Source: Deltaproteobacteria bacterium | GTDB lineage: Bacteria; Myxococcota; UBA796; SXON01 | Reading direction: 5' to 3' | Assembly: GCA_947483545.1 (NCBI GenBank) | Contig: CANKNP010000142.1 | Location: forward strand, 1-11,909 | Length of the DNA: 11,909 nucleotides | Part shown: positions 1 through 7,409 of the stretch, in pieces | How the letters are laid out: every line of letters starts with the position of its first letter | Position numbering within the stretch: the stretch's first letter is position 1 | The notes under the pieces: model-generated | Database searches by the model: none | What the model was told of the DNA's origin: nothing | Seen by the model: the letters and a program-made list of their open reading frames with translations, nothing else | Made by a program: the position numbers and the translations under genes

Positions 1-13
1 ACCCCCCCATCTC

Positions 14-1822
14 TCACTTCCCCCGATTCGGCCCCTTCGGAAACTGTTCCCCCATCTTCGGCTTCGGCAACTCCGCCACTTGGGCCTCGTGATCCGCCTT
101 CCACGCCGCCCCTTCCGCTGCGGTGGCGGTCACCCCCGGCAATTTCCAGACGATCGCGATGCGTGCCAGCTCGGGTTCCCCACACAGGGTCGTGAGCACC
201 TTCATGACATCTGCGATGCCGCCGGTGCTGCCGCCGTGTGTCAGCAACAGCTTGTCGAACCCGCGATCCTGGAGCAGCCACAGGTCTCGCCGGTATTGCT
301 CGAACGTGACCGCCCGAAGTCGCGTGAGCGCGTGCATCATCGGCAGGGGCAGGGCCCAGACAAGCCCATCCGCGGACCAGAAGTCCATGCGCTCGATGGG
401 GATGATGTCGAAGCGGCGGCCCATGACGAGCTGCGCAGCGATGGCGCGGGAGCGACCTTCGGCGTCCTTGTGGGCGAGCAGCAGGCTGGGATCGACCACC
501 CGCAACCGCAGGAAGGGGGTGACGTTGAGCACGCCCTTGTCGCTCTTGTCGACGGTCAGGCCCCGGGCATCCGGGAGGGCGAAGGTCTCGCGCGGCCAGG
601 GTACGAGATCGTGGGCGACCATGTCGGCGCAGGCGATCGGCACCAGCACGAGGGTCCAACGCCAGCGCGCCGCAGCGGCGGCCGCGGCCGGGAGCGCGAC
701 GACGACGATGGCCAGGAAACGCGCGGGGAAGTTGATGGGCTCTGCATAGTAGCCCAGATACTGGTTGAGCCAGGCGAGCGGGAGGCGGAGACGGCTCCCT
801 TGCCAACGCACAAAATCCCCGCCTTCCCAGAGCACAGTGCCGAGCGACAGTGTGATGCCGAGGGTGGCGACGGCCAGCCAGGGCAACGCGCGCTTCGGTT
901 GGGCGAAGGCGCCGACGAGCGCGAGCAGGAGGGTGAGGCCGCCCAGGTAGCGCCCGCCGGTGTACGCGAGGAGCTGGCGATCGATGCCGGCGCGCTCGCC
1001 GCTCCGCCACTTGACGAGCTGCGACGGCTCCGCGGCGGCGGTCTCGTACATGCCGAGCGGGCGCGTGCGCTGCCACTCGGCGAAGGTGAGCGTGCTGCGG
1101 TCGTCGAAGGGGTCGTAGGTCTTGGCGAAGATGGAGAACGGGGCGAGCGCCAGCAGGGTCGCGCAGACGGCGGTGGTGACGTACTTCGGGAGCAGCCGGA
1201 TGTCCGTCCAGACCGTGCAGAGGGCGTGGGTCAGGACCCCTAGACCGAGGAAAAACCCAAGGTAAAAGCAGGAGAGCAGCGAGAGGACCAGGACAGCGCC
1301 GAGGGCCCCGAACCAACGCCAGGCGCGGGTCTCCTGCGCCCGGAGCAGACACGCAAAGCCGAGGGGCAACCACCACAGCTCTCGAAGCTCGCCGACGCCG
1401 ACGTGCAGGGTGTACGCGGCGAACCCGCTGCATTGGGCCAGGGCGCCGGCGGTGTGCGCGCCGGCGCGGCTGCCGCTGACGAGGTGCCCGAGCCACGCAG
1501 CGCAGACCCCCAGCAGCGTAAAGTGGAGGATCGCCAGAAGGTTCGAGAGTGCGACGGGGGCGATCGGCAACAACACCGCAAAGATCCCGTTCAGCGGCTC
1601 GATCGGGTACAGCGCCATACCGCCCGGAAACCCCACCCAGTCGGTGTGCAGCCCCCATGTCCCGCTCCAGAACTCCTGCCGCATCCACCACAGGTTCCAC
1701 ACGTGCTTGATGCCGTCGGCGTCCACGCTCCCCAGCGCCCGGCCCGAGATGTTGGCCGCGGCCGGCCAAGTCAACAGCAGCGCGAGCGCCAGCGATTGCA
1801 GCAGCAGCAAGAGCCGGGGCAC
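14..1822 (-). CDS. Multi-spanning membrane protein, probable GT-C-fold glycosyltransferase-like
   Basis: A 602-residue integral membrane protein. An N-terminal hydrophobic helix (about 4-22) is followed by a loop with Asp34-Ala-Asp36 and an HVWNLWW stretch (40-46), then about nine more hydrophobic segments up to residue ~404 and a soluble C-terminal domain (~405-602). An acidic pair in the first external loop followed by alternating helices is the layout of GT-C glycosyltransferases that use polyprenyl-phosphate sugars, and of related YfhO/DUF6311-type proteins; this assignment is inference from topology and the DxD plus NLWW pattern. The start is GTG, supported by a Shine-Dalgarno-like GAGGTAGG seven bases upstream. 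It lies divergent to the pseudouridine synthase gene with a 71-bp gap that must hold any promoter, though I see no clear consensus there. Its substrate cannot be told from the sequence. The reading frame is intact and the stop is just inside the window edge. Confidence 0.8.
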   Translation of the reverse strand: MPRLLLLLQSLALALLLTWPAAANISGRALGSVDADGIKHVWNLWWMRQEFWSGTWGLHTDWVGFPGGMALYPIEPLNGIFAVLLPIAPVALSNLLAILHFTLLGVCAAWLGHLVSGSRAGAHTAGALAQCSGFAAYTLHVGVGELRELWWLPLGFACLLRAQETRAWRWFGALGAVLVLSLLSCFYLGFFLGLGVLTHALCTVWTDIRLLPKYVTTAVCATLLALAPFSIFAKTYDPFDDRSTLTFAEWQRTRPLGMYETAAAEPSQLVKWRSGERAGIDRQLLAYTGGRYLGGLTLLLALVGAFAQPKRALPWLAVATLGITLSLGTVLWEGGDFVRWQGSRLRLPLAWLNQYLGYYAEPINFPARFLAIVVVALPAAAAAAARWRWTLVLVPIACADMVAHDLVPWPRETFALPDARGLTVDKSDKGVLNVTPFLRLRVVDPSLLLAHKDAEGRSRAIAAQLVMGRRFDIIPIERMDFWSADGLVWALPLPMMHALTRLRAVTFEQYRRDLWLLQDRGFDKLLLTHGGSTGGIADVMKVLTTLCGEPELARIAIVWKLPGVTATAAEGAAWKADHEAQVAELPKPKMGEQFPKGPNRGK

Positions 1823-1893
1823 GCTGCAACCTACCTCGACTACGAGCGCGTGGCTGGAAAGGCTACGGCGCGGCCCTCGCCGCCCTCGCGTTC

Positions 1894-2628
1894 ATGACCC
1901 CCACACCGCCGCTCGAACCCCACCTCCTCGACGTGCACACGGGCTGCGCCTCGCTCTGGAAGCCCCCTGGCCTCCCGGTCTTTCCCCCGAACCACGCCGA
2001 AGGCCCCAGCCTGCTCGACTGGTGGGCCACACAGCCGGCTTTCCCCGCTGCGGCGTTCCCGGCCGGCTTTCAAGGGGGCCTCGCGCATCGCCTCGACACC
2101 GCCACCAGCGGGCTGGTGCTCGCCGCGTTGGACCCGGCGATGTTGGAGGTCCTCCGCGGTTGGTTCGCTGCTCGGGCGCTGCGCAAGCTGTACGTCTTCC
2201 ACACGCTCTCTTGCGCCTCGGGTGCGCCCGCCCTCGCGCCGGCCGGGCCCTCGCTCCTCGTTGAGCTGCCCATCGGCCACCACGACAAGAACAGGAAAAA
2301 GATGGTCGTGGCCGACCGCCCCTACCGCACGTGCCGGGGGCGCTGGTTTCCGGCCTGGACCCGCTTCACCTTCCTCGACATCCTCCCGGACGGTCGCCAC
2401 CGCTGGCAAGCCGAGATCCGAACCGGCGTCACGCACCAGATCCGCGTTCACGCCGCGGCGTCAGGTCTCGCGCTCTGCGGCGACCCGCTTTACGGCTCGA
2501 CCCCTGGCGAGTTTCTGCTTCACCACGCCCGCGTCGGGTTCCCGGACGGCCGCTGGTCCCCCGTTGCACCGCTGCCCGACGGTTCAACGCCGCCCCTCGC
2601 GATAGGGGGCGCCGATGGCATGGTTTGA
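1894..2628 (+). CDS. RluA-family pseudouridine synthase
   Basis: A 244-residue enzyme expected to isomerise specific uridines to pseudouridine in rRNA or tRNA in the cytoplasm. The family signature is clear: a KPPGLPVFP segment (23-31), the catalytic motif HRLDTATSG (65-73) with Asp68 as the predicted nucleophile, and the C-terminal GVTHQIRVHAAASG...GDPLYG block (178-201) that lines the active site. It has no S4 RNA-binding domain at the N-terminus, so it is a stand-alone catalytic domain, as in the TruC/RluA-type members. Which RNA position it modifies cannot be deduced. The start is the ATG at 1894; there is no strong ribosome binding site, but the next family-conserved segment begins soon after, leaving little room for a later start. 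Its last 14 bases overlap the next gene, which suggests cotranscription and translational coupling. Confidence 0.93.
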   Translation: MTPTPPLEPHLLDVHTGCASLWKPPGLPVFPPNHAEGPSLLDWWATQPAFPAAAFPAGFQGGLAHRLDTATSGLVLAALDPAMLEVLRGWFAARALRKLYVFHTLSCASGAPALAPAGPSLLVELPIGHHDKNRKKMVVADRPYRTCRGRWFPAWTRFTFLDILPDGRHRWQAEIRTGVTHQIRVHAAASGLALCGDPLYGSTPGEFLLHHARVGFPDGRWSPVAPLPDGSTPPLAIGGADGMV

Positions 2629-3424
2629 TCGCTACCGCGGTGACATGGAGCCGCGCGCAGCGTTCGACGCGCTCATGCTCGCGTGGGGTCGCACCGAGCT
2701 GCCTGAGGTGCTGCATCGCCTGTGTGGACCCCCGGGACTGCGCCGATTTGTCCTGCGTTTTCAAGACACGCCGCGGGGGTTGCGCGTGACTGGCCTTGAG
2801 AGCGAGGGTGTGAAGGGCGGCGGTGGACCTCCTCCGCCTCAGACCGCGAGCGCGGTGCTCCCCGAGGTCGAGCGCGGCCTGCTCGGGCTCCGGAACGCGC
2901 TGCCCAGCCCGTTTCGCTTCGAGCGCGGCGCCATCGGCGTCATCCGGGATGCGACGGGCCCCTTGGACATCACCATCCGCCTGGACGAGGACGGCGATGC
3001 GTTCCGCCTCGCGATCCTTCGGGCGCCAAAGGGCCCCGGCGTACCGGTAGACGATCCCGGCTACCTGCGCGCGCTCACCGCCTGGTCCGAGCAGGCCAAC
3101 AAGGTGCGTGGCGGCTGGAAGATCTGTCGCGCGGGCCAGACGTTTCAGATCGAAGGGCACCGCCTCACGATCTTCACCGGCGACGACTCCGAGAGCCTCG
3201 TCGTCACGCTGCTTGGGACCTGGGATGGGCGGCACGACCGGTTCACGTGGCTCGTGGACAAGCCCGTCTCTGGCGAGGCGCCATTCGTGGAGCCTGAGCT
3301 GACCATCGCGCTTGGTCAGGTCACCGAGCTGGTCGCCTTCGCCGCCGCAAAGTTGGGCGCGCTCGGGGTGTTCCAAGGCGACACGGAAGACGCCGCGATC
3401 ACCGTTTTCGCGGCCATCCGATGA
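2615..3424 (+). CDS. Hypothetical protein, soluble, 269 residues
   Basis: I do not recognise this protein. It begins at an ATG preceded by AGGGGG five bases upstream and overlaps the end of the pseudouridine synthase gene by 14 bases. Its stop lies seven bases before the psd start, so the three genes look like one transcript. It has no signal peptide and no membrane segment and is probably cytoplasmic. Visible features are a glycine/proline-rich linker (GGGGPPPP, about residues 69-76) separating a ~65-residue N-terminal part from a larger alpha/beta-looking part, and a GTWDG...FTWLV stretch near residue 205. That stretch faintly recalls small DUF6882-type proteins, but I would not assign the family on this. 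Codon use matches the neighbours and the frame is uninterrupted, so it is a real gene; its function is unknown. Confidence 0.8.
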   Translation: MAWFDRYRGDMEPRAAFDALMLAWGRTELPEVLHRLCGPPGLRRFVLRFQDTPRGLRVTGLESEGVKGGGGPPPPQTASAVLPEVERGLLGLRNALPSPFRFERGAIGVIRDATGPLDITIRLDEDGDAFRLAILRAPKGPGVPVDDPGYLRALTAWSEQANKVRGGWKICRAGQTFQIEGHRLTIFTGDDSESLVVTLLGTWDGRHDRFTWLVDKPVSGEAPFVEPELTIALGQVTELVAFAAAKLGALGVFQGDTEDAAITVFAAIR

Positions 3425-3431
3425 GCGGCCG

Positions 3432-4265
3432 TTGAAGGACGCGCTGATCGTGACCGCGCTGTCGGTCCTGCCCAAAAACCTCGTCGCCCGGTGGATGGGC
3501 GCCGTCGGGCGGACGCGGTTCCCGGCGGGCTTGCAGCGGCTCATCTTGCGGGCCTACGTCGCCAAATACGGCCCGGATCTGACCGAGTGCGTAGGCGGGA
3601 TCGCGGACTTCGACAGTCTGACGGCGTTCTTCACCCGGGCGCTGCGCCCGGAGGCCCGGCCGATCGATCCGCGGCCGGACAGCTTCGTTTCTCCCGTCGA
3701 TGGCGTGTGTTCGGTCGTCGGGACGGTGATCGACGGCCAGATTCCCCAGGCCCCGGGGATCTCCTACACCGTCCAGGATCTGCTGCAGAGCAGCGTTCCC
3801 GGGGCACGCTACGCGGTGCTCTACCTGTCGCCGAAGGACTACCACCGCGTCCACACGCCCCGAGAAGGTCGCGCCACCCGGTTTCACTACCTCCCGGGCC
3901 GGCTTTGGCCTGTGTTCCCGGCGGCGACCCGGCAGATCCGGGATCTGTTCTCGAAGAACGAGCGCCTTGTCACTTGGCTCGACACGGATGCAGGGCCGAT
4001 CGCGCTCGTGATGGTGGGCGCCTTCGGCGTCGGCCGAATCCGCACGGTGTACAACGAGATCGTGAGCAATACGGGAACGCCCGCGGTGGAAGGGGGGCTC
4101 GACCACCCCCTCGCCCGGTGTGCGGAGCTTGGCAGGTTTGAGCTTGGGTCCACCGTGATCCTGATCACCCCGCCGACCGTCGAGTGGGAGATCACGGCAG
4201 GCGCCACCGTTCGCCTCGGCCAACGGATCGGCCGTGTCATTCCGAGTACGGAAACAACGATCTGA
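3432..4265 (+). CDS. psd: Phosphatidylserine decarboxylase proenzyme
   Basis: Converts phosphatidylserine to phosphatidylethanolamine at the inner membrane, the last step of PE synthesis. The 277-residue proenzyme shows all family landmarks: SPVDG (87-91) with catalytic Asp90, DYHRVH (136-141) with the active-site histidines, and FELGST (236-241). Self-cleavage between Gly239 and Ser240 would give a 239-residue beta chain and a short alpha chain whose Ser240 becomes the pyruvoyl cofactor. I chose the TTG start at 3432: it puts the conserved LP dipeptide at residues 13-14, as in the E. coli enzyme, and follows the preceding stop by seven bases. A GTG at 3450, with AAGGA ten bases upstream, is the alternative. 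The frame is open further upstream, but that part only shadows the preceding gene. No pssA-like gene is visible nearby. The assignment is firm; only the start is open. Confidence 0.96.
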   Translation: MKDALIVTALSVLPKNLVARWMGAVGRTRFPAGLQRLILRAYVAKYGPDLTECVGGIADFDSLTAFFTRALRPEARPIDPRPDSFVSPVDGVCSVVGTVIDGQIPQAPGISYTVQDLLQSSVPGARYAVLYLSPKDYHRVHTPREGRATRFHYLPGRLWPVFPAATRQIRDLFSKNERLVTWLDTDAGPIALVMVGAFGVGRIRTVYNEIVSNTGTPAVEGGLDHPLARCAELGRFELGSTVILITPPTVEWEITAGATVRLGQRIGRVIPSTETTI

Positions 4266-4311
4266 CCGGACCGAACCCATCGGCGGTGCGATAGTTTCTA
4301 ACCTTTCATCC

Positions 4312-4315
4312 GGAG
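4312..4315 (+). promoter_or_regulatory. Ribosome binding site setting the TTG start at 4321
   Basis: GGAG lies five bases before TTG 4321. It supports that codon over the longer frame open from 4234, whose extra N-terminus would overlap psd and bury the signal peptide. The 55-bp gap between psd and 4321 is locally AT-richer (around 4290-4309) than the surroundings and could hold a promoter, but I cannot name -35 and -10 boxes with confidence. Confidence 0.6.
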
Positions 4316-4320
4316 TCCCT

Positions 4321-5349
4321 TTGACCCTGCTCCTCGCGCTCTCGACCTATGCGTTGGCTTCGCCCCAGCTGCTGTGGACCTACGATGCTTTTGAGGATCG
4401 CGTGGCGCCCGACGATGGCTGGGAGGCCGGGTACTCGCCCGACACCTGGCAGAGCTTCAAGTACGGGGGCCACACCTGGGCCTACCCCGAAACCGACGAC
4501 GGCGGCGGTGACTGGTTCGACGACGCGCCGATCTCCAACTGGATGACCAACCCCGCCGAAGAAGTGTACGACGGCGAGTTCGTGTTCAGCGCTTACATCT
4601 CCGATGATGACGCGATTGGCGGCGTGGTGGCGCAGTCCGACCATGAGGTCTGGCTGCTCGTCATTTGCGGCGACTCCCGCGACGGCACCGTTTGCCCGCT
4701 GGAGGACCATGTCGGCGATGTCGTGTTGTTGCACCTTGTGGAGGGAGAGAGGGCGGTCGAGGTGGACGTCGCGAACGACACCTACCCAACGGGCGAGATC
4801 TTCGACATCCACATCGCGATGAACGATGGCGAGATCGTCGCCTGGTCCGAGTTCACCGGCTGGGAGGTGAGCGGCGATGTGGACGAGGGCACCGCCATGG
4901 GCAGCGTTGGCTTCTATGCGTACGAGTGCGGCGGGATCCAGGACAACTCCGCCGGCTGCGCGTTCTCCGAGCCGAGCCTTTTTGGCCTCGACGACGACGA
5001 CGATGACATCATCGACGACGACGACAACTGTGAGTTCGTCGAGAACGCCGACCAGGAAGACGCCGACAACGACGGCCTCGGCACCGCGTGCGACGACGAC
5101 GAGGCGGACTCCGACACCGACACCGACACCGATACGGACACCGACACCGATTCGGACACGGACACGGACACCGACACCGACACCGACACCGACGTGGACA
5201 CCGACTCGGGCACGCCGGACCTCGACACGGGCGCTGTGGGCGCGATCAAGACAGCCGGCTCCTGCGGCTGCGCCTCGACCCCCTCGCCTGGGATCGCAGG
5301 TGCGCTGCTTGGGCTGGGCCTGCTCGCGGTGGGGTTGCGGCGGCGGTGA
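4321..5349 (+). CDS. Secreted surface protein: TSP3 loops, Asp-Thr stalk, MYXO-CTERM-like tail
   Basis: A 342-residue exported protein. From the TTG start, residues 1-14 form a short signal peptide ending in ALA. Residues ~15-222 are a globular, acidic, beta-looking domain of a type I cannot name. Residues ~224-260 form a thrombospondin type 3 repeat: an Asp-rich run, then DNCEFVENADQEDADNDG and a second Cys, a known calcium-binding fold. A 34-residue Asp-Ser/Thr stalk (263-296) follows. The C-terminus has Cys315-Gly-Cys317, a hydrophobic segment (~322-337) and a terminal Arg triplet. This is the layout of MYXO-CTERM sorting signals, which are processed near the Cys and used to hold proteins on the cell surface. 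I infer a surface protein with its globular head held away from the membrane by an acidic stalk. The gene is followed after 13 bases by the exonuclease gene. Confidence 0.85.
   Translation: MTLLLALSTYALASPQLLWTYDAFEDRVAPDDGWEAGYSPDTWQSFKYGGHTWAYPETDDGGGDWFDDAPISNWMTNPAEEVYDGEFVFSAYISDDDAIGGVVAQSDHEVWLLVICGDSRDGTVCPLEDHVGDVVLLHLVEGERAVEVDVANDTYPTGEIFDIHIAMNDGEIVAWSEFTGWEVSGDVDEGTAMGSVGFYAYECGGIQDNSAGCAFSEPSLFGLDDDDDDIIDDDDNCEFVENADQEDADNDGLGTACDDDEADSDTDTDTDTDTDTDSDTDTDTDTDTDTDVDTDSGTPDLDTGAVGAIKTAGSCGCASTPSPGIAGALLGLGLLAVGLRRR
5107..5208 (+). repeat. Seventeen 6-bp units encoding an Asp-Thr/Ser stalk
   Basis: Seventeen consecutive hexamers, mostly GACACC, encode Asp followed by Thr (thirteen units), Ser (three) or Val (one). 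The units differ at silent positions (GAT, ACG), so the array is not a perfectly homogenised slippage product, but runs of three or four identical GACACC units remain and could change in copy number without shifting the frame. Confidence 0.95.
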
Positions 5350-5362
5350 TAGCTCCGGCTCC

Positions 5363-6232
5363 ATGAACTGGCGCTCGCTCCCCCTGATCGCGTTCGACAC
5401 CGAGACCACCGGCTTCTACCCGGAGACGGGCGACCGCATGATCGAGTTCGCAGCTGTCGAGTTCACGCTCCGGGCAGACGGCTCCGTCGAGAGCTCTCGA
5501 GAGCACCAGTTCCTGATCAACCCCGAGCGTCCGATCCCGCGCGACGCGACGGAGGTCTCCGGCATCGGCGATGACCACGTGGCGAAGGCCCCGCTGTTCG
5601 CGGCGGTCGCGGACGCCATCCACGCCGTGCTGTCCCGCGGCATCACGGTGGCGCACAACTTTGCGTTCGATCAGAGGTTCTTGAGCTCTGAGCTGGCGAG
5701 ATGCGGCAAGCGCTGGCCGCATCCGGTCGCAGAGATCGACACCCTGGACCTCTCCCGGCGACTGTACAACGAGGCGCGGGAGCACAACCTGGCTGCCGTG
5801 AGCGCCCGGCTCGGGGTGGTGCTCACAGGGGCGCACCGGGCGACCAACGACGCGCGGGCGTGCGGCGAAGCGTTCCTGGAGATGGCACGACGGCACGACG
5901 CGCCCACATCGCTGGCCGAGATGATCGTGTGGGCGGACGGCATCGGCGACGCACCCGGCACCGGGCACCTTCTCCGCGGCGAGGGAGGCGTCACGCGCTT
6001 CGCCACCGGCCGATTCGCTGGCCAGCCGGTGGAGGAGCACCCCGACGAGCTCGCCTGGATGACGATCGCGCGGGAGCGCTCTGATGCGGGCTGGCAAGCC
6101 ACGTTCCCCGCCGAGGTCCGGGACTGGGCGGAGCGCTACCTGCGGGTGCGGGCCTCTGGACGGAACCAACAGGGCGCCAAGGGGTTCGGGCCCAATGATT
6201 GGGGCATCGACCCGCCGGTGGGGACCCCATGA
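5363..6232 (+). CDS. DnaQ-like 3'-5' exonuclease (DEDDh family) with C-terminal extension
   Basis: A 289-residue exonuclease. The DEDDh active site is complete: FDTETTG (11-17) gives Asp12 and Glu14, AHNFAFD (97-103) gives Asp103, and HRATNDA (158-164) gives His158 and Asp163. The family removes 3'-terminal nucleotides from DNA or RNA using two metal ions. The exonuclease domain fills residues ~6-177. The remaining ~110 residues hold FATGRFAGQPVEEHPDELAW (213-232), which resembles the small DUF3820-like module found behind some DnaQ-type domains; this resemblance is by eye. It is not obviously the replicative epsilon subunit, because I see no polymerase clamp-binding or alpha-binding motif. 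The ATG at 5363 is chosen because it sits just ahead of the first beta strand; the frame is open upstream only as a shadow of the previous gene. Its stop overlaps the next start as ATGA, implying coupled translation. Confidence 0.92.
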   Translation: MNWRSLPLIAFDTETTGFYPETGDRMIEFAAVEFTLRADGSVESSREHQFLINPERPIPRDATEVSGIGDDHVAKAPLFAAVADAIHAVLSRGITVAHNFAFDQRFLSSELARCGKRWPHPVAEIDTLDLSRRLYNEAREHNLAAVSARLGVVLTGAHRATNDARACGEAFLEMARRHDAPTSLAEMIVWADGIGDAPGTGHLLRGEGGVTRFATGRFAGQPVEEHPDELAWMTIARERSDAGWQATFPAEVRDWAERYLRVRASGRNQQGAKGFGPNDWGIDPPVGTP

Positions 6233-6843
6233 GGCGCCCCTTCGCGATCTGCGCGCTGGCGGCGCTCGCCGGGGCACCGCTGTTGCTTGGGGCCGGGTCC
6301 GACCGCAGCCTGATCCGGCAGCTTGACAACGAGGTCATCGCGCTCCGCCAGCGGGTCTGGATGCTGGAGGAGCACTGCGGCAGCGAGGAGAAGCCCCCCG
6401 CGATCTTCGGCGAGCTGGTCCAGGTCTTCGGTGGCACCCCCGTGAGCATCAGCCGGCAGGGTGGCCGGGCGCTCATCACCCTCCGCATGGACGACCTGTT
6501 CTCGCTCGGTTCGCTCACCGTCCGCGAAGAGGTGCAGCCGTCGCTCGATCTGCTGGCCACCGCGCTCGCGGTCAACAGCGAGACGAACCTCGTCATCGTC
6601 GGCCACTCCGATGGCTCCCCCGCCCCCGAGGCGCTGCGCGCCCGCTACCCCTCCGATTGGGAGTGGAGCATGGCCATGGCTCAGGCCGTAAGCGAACAGT
6701 TGATCCGGTACGGCGTGCAGCCCGGCCGCATCACCCTCGGCTCCCGAGGCCCCTGGGATCCGCTCGTCAGCAACGACAACCCCGAGGGCCGGGCGATGAA
6801 CCGCCGGGTCGTCATCCACCTGTCCGAAGGAAAATACCCATGA
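6229..6843 (+). CDS. OmpA-like peptidoglycan-associated periplasmic protein
   Basis: A 204-residue exported protein starting at the ATG that overlaps the exonuclease stop (ATGA) and is preceded by GGTGGGG. An earlier in-frame TTG at 6199 would add ten residues in front of the signal peptide and is less likely. Residues 1-23 form a signal peptide with an RR n-region and hydrophobic core. Residues ~25-50 (LIRQLDNEVIALRQRVWMLE) look like a short coiled coil, so the protein may oligomerise. Residues ~85-198 form the OmpA/MotB C-terminal domain: FSLGSLTV, VIVGHSDGS (122-130) and NPEGRAMNRRVVIHL (184-198), where the conserved Arg residues bind diaminopimelate in known members. There is no N-terminal beta-barrel and no lipobox, so it is probably a soluble or signal-anchored peptidoglycan-binding protein. 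It is translationally coupled on both sides. Confidence 0.9.
   Translation: MRRPFAICALAALAGAPLLLGAGSDRSLIRQLDNEVIALRQRVWMLEEHCGSEEKPPAIFGELVQVFGGTPVSISRQGGRALITLRMDDLFSLGSLTVREEVQPSLDLLATALAVNSETNLVIVGHSDGSPAPEALRARYPSDWEWSMAMAQAVSEQLIRYGVQPGRITLGSRGPWDPLVSNDNPEGRAMNRRVVIHLSEGKYP
6827..6832 (+). promoter_or_regulatory. Ribosome binding site for the lipoprotein gene
   Basis: AAGGAA sits seven bases before the ATG at 6840, inside the last codons of the OmpA-like gene. It fixes the start of the lipoprotein gene at 6840, where the ATG overlaps the upstream TGA. Confidence 0.75.
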
Positions 6844-7361
6844 AGACGTTCGCGTTTGGATTTCTCGCGTTTGGTTTGCAAGCTTGTGCGGGCGGCGCGG
6901 GCGAGAGCGGCGTGGTGGTGGATGACTGCGGGGATGTCGATGGCGACGGCACCGACACCGGCGACGTGCCCGACCTGGCCGGGTCGTGGACCACCAGCTT
7001 CGCGCAGGACTTCTACGACGACACGTGCAGCGCCGACAACCTGGATCAGACCAGCGAGAGTTGGATCAGCGCGATGCAGGTGCAGGGCTCGGTGCCTTCC
7101 CTCGCGATGTATTTTGGGACTGAGCGGGGCGACGAACAATTCTACGGCATGGTCGATCGCAACGGTGGCGTCACGTTCGCCGGCGAGCACGCCCACCCGT
7201 CGGGTACGATGCACGCCCAATTCGGTGGGCTCGCGCATCACGACCAATACCTCGACCGCGATGTCATCGACGGGTCGGCGTTCTTGGGCCTCGACACCGA
7301 TGGCGATGGCGCGATTGACTGCTATGCGAAGGGGAGCTGGAAGGCGATCAAGTCGGGGTAG
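6840..7361 (+). CDS. Small lipoprotein with DxDxDG loops, function unknown
   Basis: A 173-residue protein with a lipoprotein signal: a short charged start, a hydrophobic stretch and LQAC with Cys16 as the predicted lipidation site. The residue after Cys16 is Ala, which does not suggest inner-membrane retention, so outer-membrane placement is more likely (inference). Behind it comes an acidic linker, DVDGDGTDTGDVPD, then a ~120-residue domain beginning LAGSWTT and rich in alternating hydrophobic residues, compatible with a small beta-barrel or lipocalin-like fold. A second DTDGDGAID loop lies near the C-terminus. I do not recognise a named family. The ATG overlaps the stop of the OmpA-like gene (ATGA), so the two are probably made together; one carries a peptidoglycan-binding domain and the other a lipid anchor. 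A 48-bp gap follows, with only a weak hairpin. Confidence 0.82.
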   Translation: MKTFAFGFLAFGLQACAGGAGESGVVVDDCGDVDGDGTDTGDVPDLAGSWTTSFAQDFYDDTCSADNLDQTSESWISAMQVQGSVPSLAMYFGTERGDEQFYGMVDRNGGVTFAGEHAHPSGTMHAQFGGLAHHDQYLDRDVIDGSAFLGLDTDGDGAIDCYAKGSWKAIKSG

Positions 7362-7409
7362 TGCTCCATCGAAGGCGCACCCCCGACACGATGTGCGTTA
7401 CGGGACGGC

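Noticed and set aside
80..1243. 387-codon plus-strand frame opposite the membrane protein gene
   Set aside because: Composition is typical of antisense reading in GC-rich DNA, while the minus strand encodes coherent membrane helices.
3312..3431. Upstream extension of the psd frame
   Set aside because: It overlaps the preceding gene in another frame and has no similarity to Psd; TTG 3432 aligns with the family N-terminus.
2429..3544. 371-codon minus-strand frame covering the unknown gene and the ends of its neighbours
   Set aside because: It spans the junctions of three plus-strand genes, has Arg-rich antisense composition and no motif.
4306..5409. Long minus-strand frame opposite the TSP3/stalk gene, rich in Gly-Val and Arg-Val repeats
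   Set aside because: The repeats are the reverse complement of the Asp-Thr codons. The plus strand has a signal peptide, known motifs and a sorting tail, so this is a shadow.
7376..7397. CGCAC/GTGCG inverted repeat in the 48-bp gap before the beta-helix gene
   Set aside because: A 5-bp stem with a 12-nt loop and no T run is within chance expectation for this composition.
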